NCBI GenBank assembly: GCA_016178705.1
Contig: JACOST010000015.1
Coordinates: 170,972 to 234,971, forward strand
Reading direction: 5' to 3'
Source: Deltaproteobacteria bacterium
GTDB taxonomy: Bacteria > Desulfobacterota > Binatia > HRBIN30 > JACQVA1
DNA: 64,000 nucleotides
Shown: positions 1 to 8,503 of the stretch, piece after piece
How positions within the stretch are numbered: position 1 is the first letter of the stretch
Layout of the letters: every line of letters begins with the position of its first letter
Notes under the pieces: model-generated
The model's database searches: none
Told to the model about the DNA's origin: nothing
Seen by the model: only the letters and a program-made list of their open reading frames with translations
Translations under genes and position numbers: made by a program

Positions 1-588
1 TCCGATCTGCGAGCCCGCGGGCGGATGATGCCGTCCACGCTGCCACAGCCAGGCGAACAGCGCGGCGCTCGCCGCCATCTCGTACAACGGCGCCGGGTGA
101 ACTCGCTCAGCCGTTGGCACTACGCCGTCCGGATAGCTCATGCCCCACGGCAAGTCGGTGGGGACGCCGTAGTCGCCATCACCCGCCAATTGGCAGCCGA
201 GGCGCCCGAACGCTAGGCCAACGGCCAGCGCCGGGGCAACCACGTCCGCGATGGTCATCAACGAAAGTTGATAGCGTCGCGCCCAAGTGAGCACGGCACC
301 GGCACCGCCGATTACGCCGCCGTACCACACCCAGCCGCTGGCCGCGGTGAGAAAGCGCAGGGGATGCTCGCTGAATTGATTCCACGCGGTCGGAATCATG
401 AACACCCGTGCACCCGCCCAGCCGCCGACGTAGGCCCACAACGTGATGTCGTAGGCCAACCGTACATCGAGCGTGCGCCGTCGCAGCTCGGCGCGGATCA
501 CCAGCAAGCCGAAGACGAAGCCTGCCAACGCCGCCGCCCAGAAGCTCGGCACCGCGTAGTCGCCGACACGGAGCAGAACCGGATGCAT
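1..588 (-). CDS. lgt: Lgt-like prolipoprotein diacylglyceryl transferase, second tandem copy (partial)
   Basis: Lgt moves diacylglycerol from phosphatidylglycerol to the lipobox cysteine of prolipoproteins in the inner membrane. The first 196 residues are in the window and the 3' end runs off the left edge. The frame opens at ATG 588, directly after the stop of the neighbouring lgt copy, so the two are cotranscribed. Visible are hydrophobic helices, WYGGVIGG (where many Lgt proteins have HGG) and GRLGCQLAGDGDYG at the family signature. The latter differs from the classical GRxGNFxNGE, as in other Lgt-like subfamilies. It closely resembles its neighbour, so it looks like a tandem duplicate. 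Whether both are active cannot be told. Confidence 0.85.
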   Translation of the reverse strand, partial: MHPVLLRVGDYAVPSFWAAALAGFVFGLLVIRAELRRRTLDVRLAYDITLWAYVGGWAGARVFMIPTAWNQFSEHPLRFLTAASGWVWYGGVIGGAGAVLTWARRYQLSLMTIADVVAPALAVGLAFGRLGCQLAGDGDYGVPTDLPWGMSYPDGVVPTAERVHPAPLYEMAASAALFAWLWQRGRHHPPAGSQIG

Positions 589-1350
589 CTAGTGGGAACG
601 TGCCGTCCAGGGCCGCGCGCACAACGCCAACCCGACGAGACACGATGCGACGCTGAGCACCTGCGGTAACGTGAGCCCCACCGCAACGACGTGCACAATG
701 ATGTGATTGATGCGCACGAATTCCACCCCGAAGCGCGCCAGCCCCGTGGTGATGAGGTACAGGCCGAGGATCACTCCCGGCCGGTAGCCCCGCGTGCGCA
801 AGCGCCAGAGCGCAAAGAATATCGCCGTGTAGACGAACATCTCGTACACGGGCGTCGGATGCACAAGTTCCGTCGTGGGGACGGTGCCGTTCGGATAGCT
901 CATTGCCCACGGCAGTGAGGTCGGGACGCCGTAGTCACCATCACCGGAGAGCTGACACCCGATGCGACCGATTGCTTGCCCAATCGCCATCGCCGGGCCA
1001 GCGATGTCCCCGGCAACCAAGATCGAGAGCCCTTTGCGCCAACACCCCCAGTAGACCGCCGCCGCGCCACCCATCACCCCACCCTGCCACACCCAGCCGC
1101 TGCCGGAGAACAGGAACTCGAAGGGATCCTGCACGAACACGTCCCAGGCGCTGGTCAGCAGAAACAGTCGCGCCCCGATCAAGCCACCAACATACGAGTA
1201 CAGAATGAAGTCGTAGGCCCACGCTGGATCGTACTCGAGGCGCGCGAACTCTGCGCGGACAACTTGCAGAGCCACAAAGAATCCAAGGAAGAGCATGACC
1301 CAAAAGCTCTCCACCGGAATGGGGCCGAGATGAAAGAGAACGGGATACAC
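589..1350 (-). CDS. lgt: Lgt-like prolipoprotein diacylglyceryl transferase, first tandem copy
   Basis: A 253-residue polytopic membrane protein of the Lgt family, of usual length. I chose GTG 1350, giving a start MYPVLFHLGPIPVESFW typical of the family; an upstream in-frame extension to 1452 has no Lgt character. Motifs are WQGGVMGG near residue 100 and GRIGCQLSGDGDYG near 140, followed by PWAMSYPNG and HPTPVYEM, all typical of Lgt-like proteins. The usual His of the HGG motif is Gln and the usual signature Asn residues are Cys and Ser. It is followed at once by a second copy (TAG then ATG with no gap). Window genes with lipoboxes could be its substrates. Confidence 0.88.
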   Translation of the reverse strand: MYPVLFHLGPIPVESFWVMLFLGFFVALQVVRAEFARLEYDPAWAYDFILYSYVGGLIGARLFLLTSAWDVFVQDPFEFLFSGSGWVWQGGVMGGAAAVYWGCWRKGLSILVAGDIAGPAMAIGQAIGRIGCQLSGDGDYGVPTSLPWAMSYPNGTVPTTELVHPTPVYEMFVYTAIFFALWRLRTRGYRPGVILGLYLITTGLARFGVEFVRINHIIVHVVAVGLTLPQVLSVASCLVGLALCARPWTARSH

Positions 1351-1423
1351 CGTACCCGTCTGCCTGAGCTGAGCGCGTGGAGCAAGCGAGCCTCCACGGA
1401 GGATTTGTTTGGCGCGAGCCGCG

Positions 1424-1576
1424 CTAGCGAAGGAGCACGGCCCAGAAGGCAATCGCCACCAGAGCGGCCCACAGCAGCACGCTCACTCCAGTGCCCAACA
1501 CAAAGCCAAGCAGCGGCAGATCGGAACGGCCGGGGAGTTCCTCTTCAGAGTGGCTGCCCATTGAGCGCTCCATCAT
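1424..1576 (-). CDS. small single-pass membrane protein (50 aa)
   Basis: A 50-residue frame starting MMERSMGSHSEEELPGRSD, then one hydrophobic helix from about residue 21 to 48 ending in Leu-Arg. Its ATG at 1576 overlaps the TGA of the upstream HTH gene (ATGA), an arrangement typical of translational coupling, and it lies 73 bases before the Lgt start. I do not recognise a family. The acidic N-terminus with a Trp-containing helix would suit a small inner-membrane protein. It could be a chance ORF; the overlap and clean hydrophobic profile are the only support. Confidence 0.45.
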   Translation of the reverse strand: MMERSMGSHSEEELPGRSDLPLLGFVLGTGVSVLLWAALVAIAFWAVLLR

Positions 1577-2403
1577 CCGGAGCGCCGCATCGGATCGCGC
1601 CGTTGTGGGTCGAAGCTCGACGCGTCGGTAGCGGCCACGTCAACCGCGCGCGTACCCGCCGCGGTACCCATCCGGAGGGGACTAGCGCGACCCGCACTCG
1701 ATCGGGTGGGAGCCAACCCGATGGCACCACCGAGTCGGAAGTGCGCGACCCAACGCCGCAAGCTGTTCTTGCCGATGTGGAAGTTGCGGGCAACCTCACC
1801 GATCGTCCGCCCGTCGGCGAGTTCGAGCAGTGCCCGCGCGCGTTGCGCGTGCGGCGCGTCGGCGTGACGCAACGTCGCCAGCAATTCGCGCCGCAATTCG
1901 GGCGTAACGGCTCCAATCCCCCGCGGCCTTTGCACCCAGTGCTGACGGACCGCCGCGCCCGGCCGCAGCAGCAGCCGCAGCGATTCCACGCTGATGGTCC
2001 GGACGATCCCCTGCCGGATGAGATGATCGCGCAACTTGTAGAGCGACCACATCGCGTACGGTTCACCGAGCGCCCGCGGATCTAGATCGGCCCGCCGGAC
2101 AATCTCGGTGCGCGTCGCCGCGTCGAACACCACGTTCTTGGGCTTGCCGGCATTGCCGTGCTTGAGGCCTTCCATCCCCCGCTTGTGGAACCGCACCACC
2201 CATCGCCGCACACTGTCGCGGTGCATCCCGACCGCGCGCGCGATGGCCCCTAGCGACTCGCCCTCGGCGCGGGCAAGGATGATCCGGACGCGCCGCACCA
2301 GGTTGGAGGGGCCACTGTGGATAACCCGCTCCAAGTCGACCCGTGTCGCCGGGGATAGATCGATCTTCGTTACTTCCTTCGTTACTTCGTTCATACCCAC
2401 CAT
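1573..2403 (-). CDS. double helix-turn-helix protein, IS630-transposase N-terminal type
   Basis: A 276-residue protein with two homeodomain-like HTH units. The first, about residues 17-150, has the IS630-style order LARAEGESLGAIARAVGMH, RRWVVRFHKRGMEGL and WSLYKLRDHLIRQG. The second, about 165-232, has RARALLELADGRTIGEVAR and LRRWVAHFRLGG. No DDE catalytic domain follows; the tail after 235 is low-complexity. It therefore looks like a DNA-binding protein derived from, or truncated from, an IS630-type transposase. No terminal inverted repeats are obvious around it. The first ATG is 2403, with another at 2394. Confidence 0.7.
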   Translation of the reverse strand: MVGMNEVTKEVTKIDLSPATRVDLERVIHSGPSNLVRRVRIILARAEGESLGAIARAVGMHRDSVRRWVVRFHKRGMEGLKHGNAGKPKNVVFDAATRTEIVRRADLDPRALGEPYAMWSLYKLRDHLIRQGIVRTISVESLRLLLRPGAAVRQHWVQRPRGIGAVTPELRRELLATLRHADAPHAQRARALLELADGRTIGEVARNFHIGKNSLRRWVAHFRLGGAIGLAPTRSSAGRASPLRMGTAAGTRAVDVAATDASSFDPQRRDPMRRSG

Positions 2404-2589
2404 CGCCCCCTCCGAACGCCGGCCGCAGGGCGGCGCAAGGCTCCCGAGCCTCTAGGCGTTTCCCCCACTTGCAACCGCAATTGGGAACTCACGGTATGTG
2501 AAGTTATCGAATCCCCGGGGTGGGGCAATTCAGGAATAACCCGCGGCACCCCCCGGGTTTCCCCCTAAGTCCTCGGGAACAGCCCGGAC

Positions 2590-3213
2590 TCACACCGCCG
2601 CAGGTGACCCCTGCGCCAGGATCACCAATCGAACCAACTCGGCGAGCGAATCGACTTCAAGCCGCCGCATCACTTGGCTGCGGTGGACTTCGACGGTCTT
2701 GGGACTGAGACCGAGCCGATCCGCGATAATCTTGTTGGGGTAGCCAACGATCACCAACTCCATCACCTCACGCTCGCGCGGGGTGAGGCGCGCCACCCGC
2801 AGTGCGGCTTCGGCGCGAACCGCACGCGCGTGGCGGGTTTCGCGATCGATCGTGATCGCCTGCCGAACGCGTTCGAGCAGCAGCTGATCGCTGAAAGGTT
2901 TTTCGATGAAGTCGAAGGCGCCGGCTTTGAGTGCCCGCACCGCCATCGGCACCTCGGCGTAGCCGGTGACGATCCGAATCGGCAACCCGATCTCGCGCCG
3001 ATTCAACTCCTGCTGCAGATTCAGCCCGCCCATGCCCGGCATGCGGACGTCAAGCACCAGACAGCCTGGACGGCCCGGATCGTATGCATCCAAAAACTCT
3101 TCGGCGGTGGCGAAGGTCTCCACCGCGACACCGACCGATTGAATGAGCCACTGCAGCGACTCGCGCATCGCGGCATCGTCGTCGACAACAAAGACTTTGG
3201 GTTCATCTGTCAT
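2590..3213 (-). CDS. FixJ/NarL-type two-component response regulator
   Basis: A 207-residue cytoplasmic transcription regulator. The receiver domain (1-120) has acidic residues VVDDD at 9-13, phosphoacceptor Asp55 in LVLDVRMPGMGG, a VTGYAEVPMAV segment and Lys in EKPF. A LuxR-type HTH follows (about 142-205: LTPREREVMELVIVGYPNK, then PKTVEVHRSQVMRRLEV). This is the FixJ/TodT/StyR layout. ATG 3213 was chosen because it gives the receiver its normal N-terminus; it overlaps the 3' end of the kinase gene by 11 bases, so the two are cotranscribed and very likely partners. Its targets are not visible. Confidence 0.92.
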   Translation of the reverse strand: MTDEPKVFVVDDDAAMRESLQWLIQSVGVAVETFATAEEFLDAYDPGRPGCLVLDVRMPGMGGLNLQQELNRREIGLPIRIVTGYAEVPMAVRALKAGAFDFIEKPFSDQLLLERVRQAITIDRETRHARAVRAEAALRVARLTPREREVMELVIVGYPNKIIADRLGLSPKTVEVHRSQVMRRLEVDSLAELVRLVILAQGSPAAV

Positions 3214-6200
3214 CGGCCGAAGTTTCCGCTGCCTCGCAGGATTGAACTTGCAGAGACGGCGCTGGCAGCACGAAGCGAAACGTCGTTCCCTGGTCAGGGT
3301 TGACCATCGCCCACAAGCGGCCACCGTGCGCCTCGATGATCGAGCGGCTGATCGACAACCCCATACCCAAACCATTGGGCTTGGTGGTAAAGAAGGCGTC
3401 GAAGACGCGTTCGCACAGGCCCGCCGTCATGCCACAACCGGCGTCCTGAACGGCCACCTCGATCCCATTCGGCCCCAGCGCCGTGCGCACCCAGATTTCA
3501 CCTCCGCCATTGCCTTGCATCGCGTCGAGCGCGTTGCGCACCAAATTCACGACCACTTGTTCGATTTGTACACTATCGACCTGCACACGGGGAAGCAGAT
3601 CAGCGAGATCGAGCCGTACCCGGGTTGCGTGTTCTCGGACGCCGGTGTGCGCAAAACCAACGCCAGCGCGCACCAGCGTGTTCAATTGCACCCACTCGCG
3701 CTGCGGCGGGCCGCTGCGCAAGAACTGCCGATGCCGCTGCAGAACTTCCCCGGCCCGCAGCGCCTGGGTCGCCACTTGTTCGATGACGTACACGAGGTCT
3801 CCCAATTCCACCGAGCCCGTCTGCAGCCGGCGGACGCAGCCGCGCGCGTAGCTGACAATGGCGGACAGCGGTTGATTGAGTTCGTGCGCCAAGCCGGCCG
3901 CCATCTCACCGAGTGTGCTCACGCGCAACGCGTGCGCCAACTCGGCCTGGCGCTGGCGCGCGTCCTCCTCCGACCGTTTGCGGGCCGTGACATCCGTGAG
4001 CGAGCCCGCCATGCGATACGGCTTGCCGTTGGCGTCGCGGATCGCGACTCCGCGCGATAGCACCCAGCGGTAGCTCCCATCCTGGTGACGAAGGCGGTAC
4101 TCGCATTCCAGCACCGGAGACAGCCCGGCCAGATGCGCGTTGACCGCGGCGGAAACTTGTTGTCGATCCTCAGGATGCAGTCGCGCCGCCACGTCGTCCC
4201 AACCAGTACCGACTTCACTGACCTCAGCTGGCTGAAAGCCCATAACGGCCGCCCATCGCGGTGACCGGTACGTTTCGTTGGTCTCGAGATTCCAATCCCA
4301 CAACCCATCGTTGGCACCGGCGACGGCGAGCGCGAAGCGCTCCTCGCTCTCGCGGCGGGCTTCCTCGGCGCGGCGGCGCTCAGTGATGTCCTGGACCTGC
4401 GAAATAACGTAGAGGGGGGTACCGTCTGGCGCACGCACCAGCGAACTCGTCGACCATCCCCAGACCGTGTGACCGCGTTGGTGAAAATATCGCCGTTCGA
4501 GCTGCCAGGAATCGATTTTCCCCTCAACCAGCCGGCGCAGATGCTCGATAGTGTCGAGCATGTCCTCAGGATGCGTGACCTCCCACACCGGGAGGCGGAT
4601 GAGCTCATCCTCGCTGTATCCGAGCATCTGACACATCGCGCGATTGATCCGAATGGATCGGCCATCGAGGCCAACCATGGCCATGCCGATGGGTGCATGC
4701 TCGAACGCGTTCGAGAACCGTTCTTCACTCTGGCGGAGCGCTTGGTCGATACGTTTACGCTCGGTGATATTTTGGAGCAGGGCGACGATATGCAATGGCT
4801 GGCCACTCGCGTCGCGAACCAAGGACACGCTGATCGCCGCCCACACCTCGTGCCCGAGCCGATGGATGTACCGCCGTTCGCCCTGGTACGCGTGAATCGT
4901 TCCGGCCCGCAACTGCTGCAACTGCTCGGCCGCGGCGACCAAGTCAGCGGGATGCGTAGTGGATCGAATGGGCTGGGCCAGGAGTTCGGCCTCCGAATAG
5001 CCCAGCATCTCGCACAACGCGCGATTGACTTGCAGGGGGCGTTCACCGAGATCAGAGACCACCATACCAACCGGGGCGTGCAGGAAGGCACTTTGAAAGC
5101 GCTCTTCGCTCGCTCGCTGCGCCGCCTCAGCGAGTTTGCGGTCGGTGATGTCTTGGGCGGCCCCGACGATGCGCAGTCCGCCACTCCGCTCGTCCCGCTC
5201 GGGCCGGGCGTAGTCGCGCAGCCAGCGGAAGTCGCCCGCTTTCGTCCGCATCCGGAACTCGCTGACATCTGGCTCCCCTGCTTGCAGCCGCGACACACGA
5301 GCGAGCACAATGCCCCGATCATCGGGATGGATCAGTTCATCAATGCCACGCACGCCTCGGATTTCCTCCGCGCTAAATCCGGTAATGCGCGAGAACGCCC
5401 CCGTGAACCACTCGAAGACTACTCGACCGTCCGGCTCGATGCGGAACGCGTACGCGTAGTCGGAAGTCAGCTCCGAAACTTGACGGTAGCGTTCCCTGCT
5501 TTCCGCGAGCGCCGATTCGGCGTGCTTGCGGGCGGTAATGTCTTGCAACTGCGATACGGTGTGGAGCGGTTCGCCGTCACGGTCGCGCACCAACGAGACG
5601 CTCATCTGCGTCCAGACAACTTCGCCTGACTTATGGAAGTAGCGGCGCTCGGCTTGGTAGCTAGCCACTTCACCCGTCAACAGTCGCTGCAGATCAGCCT
5701 GCGCCGATTCGAAGTCATCGGGATGCATCAGGTCACGCACGAGCTTGGGCAGGAGTTCCTCTTCGCTGTACCCGAGCATGTCGCACAGGGCACGATTGAT
5801 CTGGAGGGCCCGTCCATCCAGCGTGACCAGCGCCATGCCGATCGAAGCGCCATCGAAAGCCCGTTGGAAACGAGCCTCGCTCGTGCGGAGCGACTCCTCC
5901 GCGAGTTTGCGCTGGGTGATGTCGATGCCCGCACTGACCACGATCCCGGCATCGCGCAACACACAACTGGACCAGGCGACCGCAAAGCGACGGCCGTTGC
6001 GGGTCACGTCGGACTCGAATTGCGTCGGCGTCTCACTCTGCACAATCGTCTCGAACAGCGCGCGCGACAGCCGCGCCTCCTCGTCGGTCTCCGCCGTTTC
6101 CTGAATGTGTCTTCCTTGCACTTGCTCGAAGGTGCGACCGTCCGCCGCATCGCAGGCCAAGCTGCGGCGGATGATGCGCCCCTCGAGATCGCAGACGACC

Positions 6201-7474
6201 ACGAACGCGTCGATGGTGTCGAGAATCCCCGCCACAAAGTCGCGCTCGGCGCGCAGGAAATCTTGGGCACGGGTGCGCTCCTGCAGCTCGCCTTGCAGTT
6301 GCTGGTTCGCGGATTCCAGCGCTGTGGTTCGCTCGGCAACGCGCAACTCGAGCTGCTGATTGGCCGCGGCCAACGCCTCCTCAATGCGCTTGCGTTCGCT
6401 CAGATCGAAGACGAACGACACGCCCGTGCGACCGCTGGCGTCAAGCGAGGCGCCGCTGGTCGCGATTGGGACGCGGTGGCCGTCCTTGTGAATGTATTCC
6501 TTCTCGAACGTGTCGCACACACCCGTCGCCGCGATCTGCTCCAGACCGCGCACGTCGAGGTGCGCGTATTCCGGCGGGGTCATGCCCTTCCAGCGCACGC
6601 GGCCTGCCGCCAAGTCGTCGCGCGTGTAGCCGACCATCTGCAGGAACGCGTCGTTGGCCTCGGGAATCCCGCCGTCGGCGTCCCAGAAGAGAACCCCGAC
6701 AGTGTTCGCATCGAACAAGCGACGGAAGCGCGCCTCGCTGCGCCGCAACGCATCTTCGGTGCGCTTCAGTGCGGTGATATCGAGTACGAAGGCAACGCCT
6801 TCGTCTCCGCCTTCGTTGAATGACCGGCCGCCGACAATGACAGGTACACGATGGCCATCCGGGCGAACAAATTCCTTCTCGTATGGCCTGGCACCGCCGC
6901 TGGCGTGGACCTCGGCGAGCCCGCGCGCATCCAGATGCGCGTACTCCGGTGGTGTGATGTTCGGCCAACGCAGGGATCCGTCGTTCAGCTCGGTACGCGT
7001 GTAGCCGATCGTATCGAGAAACCGCTCGTTGGCATCCGTTATGCGCCCATCGGCGTGCCAAAAGAGGATGCCGAGTAGGTCGGAATCGAAGAGGCGGCGA
7101 TAGCGCCGCTCTGCTTCTTCAAGACGTTGGTAGGCCGCCCGCACAGTCTCGGCTCCCCAACTCACCAGTGAGCCGGTTGCGAGGAAGAGAATGATGCGAG
7201 CGAGAGTTTGCGGGTCCGACAGCGACCGGAAGCAGTAGGCGTCCACCAGCATCGACAGCGCAGTGGCCAGCAGCCCCGGCCCCAGTCCGCCATAGGCCGC
7301 GCTGACCAGCACCGCCGCAAAGATGGTGACAAAGGAGTCCGGGGTCACCAGCGGCGCGAGCAGCAGCTTCGACCCAAGCCCGAGCGCGGTGGCGATTGCG
7401 ACAACGCCGTACTGCCGCACCCGCGTGGGGGTGGCTCGACTGCGTCGCTCCAGACTAGCGTGGTCCTGTGACAC
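3203..7474 (-). CDS. multi-PAS FixL-type membrane sensor histidine kinase (eight PAS domains)
   Basis: A 1423-residue kinase starting at GTG 7474. Residues about 22-112 form a KdpD-like (DUF4118) membrane region. Eight PAS modules follow, starting near 123, 248, 411, 534, 661, 791, 919 and 1045, with a coiled coil between the second and third. The phosphoacceptor is His1197 in AHELNQPLSA, the FixL-type H-box. The ATPase domain has an N-box (VVNLVRNALDAM near 1305), DAGCGM and GLGMGLSISRSI. PAS4, 6 and 7 are close copies of one another (RFQ.AF...IGM, NRA.C.MLGYSE.EL), which points to internal duplication. The signals are unknown; no haem-binding site was assigned. It overlaps the FixJ-type regulator. 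Confidence 0.93.
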   Translation of the reverse strand: MSQDHASLERRSRATPTRVRQYGVVAIATALGLGSKLLLAPLVTPDSFVTIFAAVLVSAAYGGLGPGLLATALSMLVDAYCFRSLSDPQTLARIILFLATGSLVSWGAETVRAAYQRLEEAERRYRRLFDSDLLGILFWHADGRITDANERFLDTIGYTRTELNDGSLRWPNITPPEYAHLDARGLAEVHASGGARPYEKEFVRPDGHRVPVIVGGRSFNEGGDEGVAFVLDITALKRTEDALRRSEARFRRLFDANTVGVLFWDADGGIPEANDAFLQMVGYTRDDLAAGRVRWKGMTPPEYAHLDVRGLEQIAATGVCDTFEKEYIHKDGHRVPIATSGASLDASGRTGVSFVFDLSERKRIEEALAAANQQLELRVAERTTALESANQQLQGELQERTRAQDFLRAERDFVAGILDTIDAFVVVCDLEGRIIRRSLACDAADGRTFEQVQGRHIQETAETDEEARLSRALFETIVQSETPTQFESDVTRNGRRFAVAWSSCVLRDAGIVVSAGIDITQRKLAEESLRTSEARFQRAFDGASIGMALVTLDGRALQINRALCDMLGYSEEELLPKLVRDLMHPDDFESAQADLQRLLTGEVASYQAERRYFHKSGEVVWTQMSVSLVRDRDGEPLHTVSQLQDITARKHAESALAESRERYRQVSELTSDYAYAFRIEPDGRVVFEWFTGAFSRITGFSAEEIRGVRGIDELIHPDDRGIVLARVSRLQAGEPDVSEFRMRTKAGDFRWLRDYARPERDERSGGLRIVGAAQDITDRKLAEAAQRASEERFQSAFLHAPVGMVVSDLGERPLQVNRALCEMLGYSEAELLAQPIRSTTHPADLVAAAEQLQQLRAGTIHAYQGERRYIHRLGHEVWAAISVSLVRDASGQPLHIVALLQNITERKRIDQALRQSEERFSNAFEHAPIGMAMVGLDGRSIRINRAMCQMLGYSEDELIRLPVWEVTHPEDMLDTIEHLRRLVEGKIDSWQLERRYFHQRGHTVWGWSTSSLVRAPDGTPLYVISQVQDITERRRAEEARRESEERFALAVAGANDGLWDWNLETNETYRSPRWAAVMGFQPAEVSEVGTGWDDVAARLHPEDRQQVSAAVNAHLAGLSPVLECEYRLRHQDGSYRWVLSRGVAIRDANGKPYRMAGSLTDVTARKRSEEDARQRQAELAHALRVSTLGEMAAGLAHELNQPLSAIVSYARGCVRRLQTGSVELGDLVYVIEQVATQALRAGEVLQRHRQFLRSGPPQREWVQLNTLVRAGVGFAHTGVREHATRVRLDLADLLPRVQVDSVQIEQVVVNLVRNALDAMQGNGGGEIWVRTALGPNGIEVAVQDAGCGMTAGLCERVFDAFFTTKPNGLGMGLSISRSIIEAHGGRLWAMVNPDQGTTFRFVLPAPSLQVQSCEAAETSADDR

Positions 7475-7529
7475 GTTGTTACACCCGAGTCAGCATTAGC
7501 ACTCCAGCGACGTGCCCGTGAAGCGCGCG

Positions 7530-8300
7530 CTACATGCCGACGATATTGTAGCCGGCGTCAACATGCGTCACTTCACCGGTTACCCCCACACCGAGGTCGC
7601 TGCACAGGAATAACGCTGCGCGCGCTACCTCATCGGCCGACACGTTGCGGTGTAGCGGCGCGCGTTCCTCGTGGTGGTGCAGCATCGTCCGAAACCCCGC
7701 GATACCGGCGGCCGACAGGGTCCGAATGGGTCCGGCAGAGATCGCGTTCACGCGCACTCCGGTCGCGCCGAGATCCCACGCCAGGTAGCGCACGCAGGCT
7801 TCCAGCGCGGCTTTGGCGACGCCCATCACGTTGTAGCCAGCGACGACTTTCTCGGCGCCGAAGTAACTCAGCGTGAGCATCGAGCCATGGTGCCTCGCCA
7901 GCAGTGGCTCGGCGGCGCGGGCAATCGCCACCAACGAGTAGGCGCTGACGTCGAGCGCAAGGCGAAAACCGTCGCGTGAGGTTTCGATGAAGCGTCCCTT
8001 CAAATCGTCTCGCTGGGCGAACGCGACCGCGTGCACGACGATGTCGAGGCCGCCCCACTGCGTCCCGAGCACATCGAACGCCGCACCGATCTGCTCATCG
8101 CTGGTGACATCGCACGGCAACACCGTCTCGACCCCGAGCGAGGCGGCCAGCGGGCGCACCCGCTTCTCGATCGCCTCGCCGGCATAGGTCAGCGCCAACT
8201 CCGCCCCCTCGCGCGCAAACGCCTGCGCGATCGCCCACGCGATGCTGTGATCGTTCGCGACGCCGAGGATGACCGCCTTCTTGCCGTCGAGCAGTGCCAT
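7530..8300 (-). CDS. fabI: enoyl-[acyl-carrier-protein] reductase FabI
   Basis: A 256-residue cytoplasmic SDR-fold enzyme that reduces trans-2-enoyl-ACP with NAD(P)H in the last step of each fatty-acid elongation cycle. The start MALLDGKKAVILGVAND (ATG 8300) is the FabI N-terminus with its divergent cofactor loop GVANDHSIAWAIA. The catalytic Tyr-x6-Lys is seen in YNVMGVAK, and the C-terminus VTGEVTHVDAGYNIVGM is also typical. No other enoyl-ACP reductase is in the window. It is separated from the upstream divergent PBP gene by about 200 bases that include a short dispersed palindrome. Confidence 0.95.
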   Translation of the reverse strand: MALLDGKKAVILGVANDHSIAWAIAQAFAREGAELALTYAGEAIEKRVRPLAASLGVETVLPCDVTSDEQIGAAFDVLGTQWGGLDIVVHAVAFAQRDDLKGRFIETSRDGFRLALDVSAYSLVAIARAAEPLLARHHGSMLTLSYFGAEKVVAGYNVMGVAKAALEACVRYLAWDLGATGVRVNAISAGPIRTLSAAGIAGFRTMLHHHEERAPLHRNVSADEVARAALFLCSDLGVGVTGEVTHVDAGYNIVGM

Positions 8301-8398
8301 CGGCTTCTTCCTACACCGAACCGGCGTTCGCGCAAACCGCCGCAGTTCGCCCCTCGCGCTGCCTTTGCACAGCAGCCCGCAGCAGTGCGGCCGCCATG

Positions 8399-8412
8399 CC
8401 GGCGAAAGCCGG
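8399..8412. repeat. short palindrome of the dispersed CCGGC-GAAA-GCCGG type
   Basis: A perfect 5-bp stem with a GAAA loop, followed by AATGACGA, lies between the divergent fabI and PBP1A genes. From general knowledge, sequences of the form GGCGAAAGCCGGAATGAC are common dispersed intergenic repeats in proteobacteria. A single copy was noticed in this window. A regulatory role cannot be shown. Confidence 0.45.
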
Positions 8413-8503
8413 AATGACGAGTGGGGCAAGGTGCTCCATTTCGTATGCAAAGCCGCTCGCGCTTGACCCCTCCGACTGGCGCCGATATCGTTTGCTCACG
8501 ATC

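Noticed and set aside
976..2085. Long open frame (369 codons) on the plus strand across the lgt and HTH genes
   Set aside because: It is a high-GC shadow of real minus-strand genes; its composition is rich in Arg, Pro and Gln without any motif.
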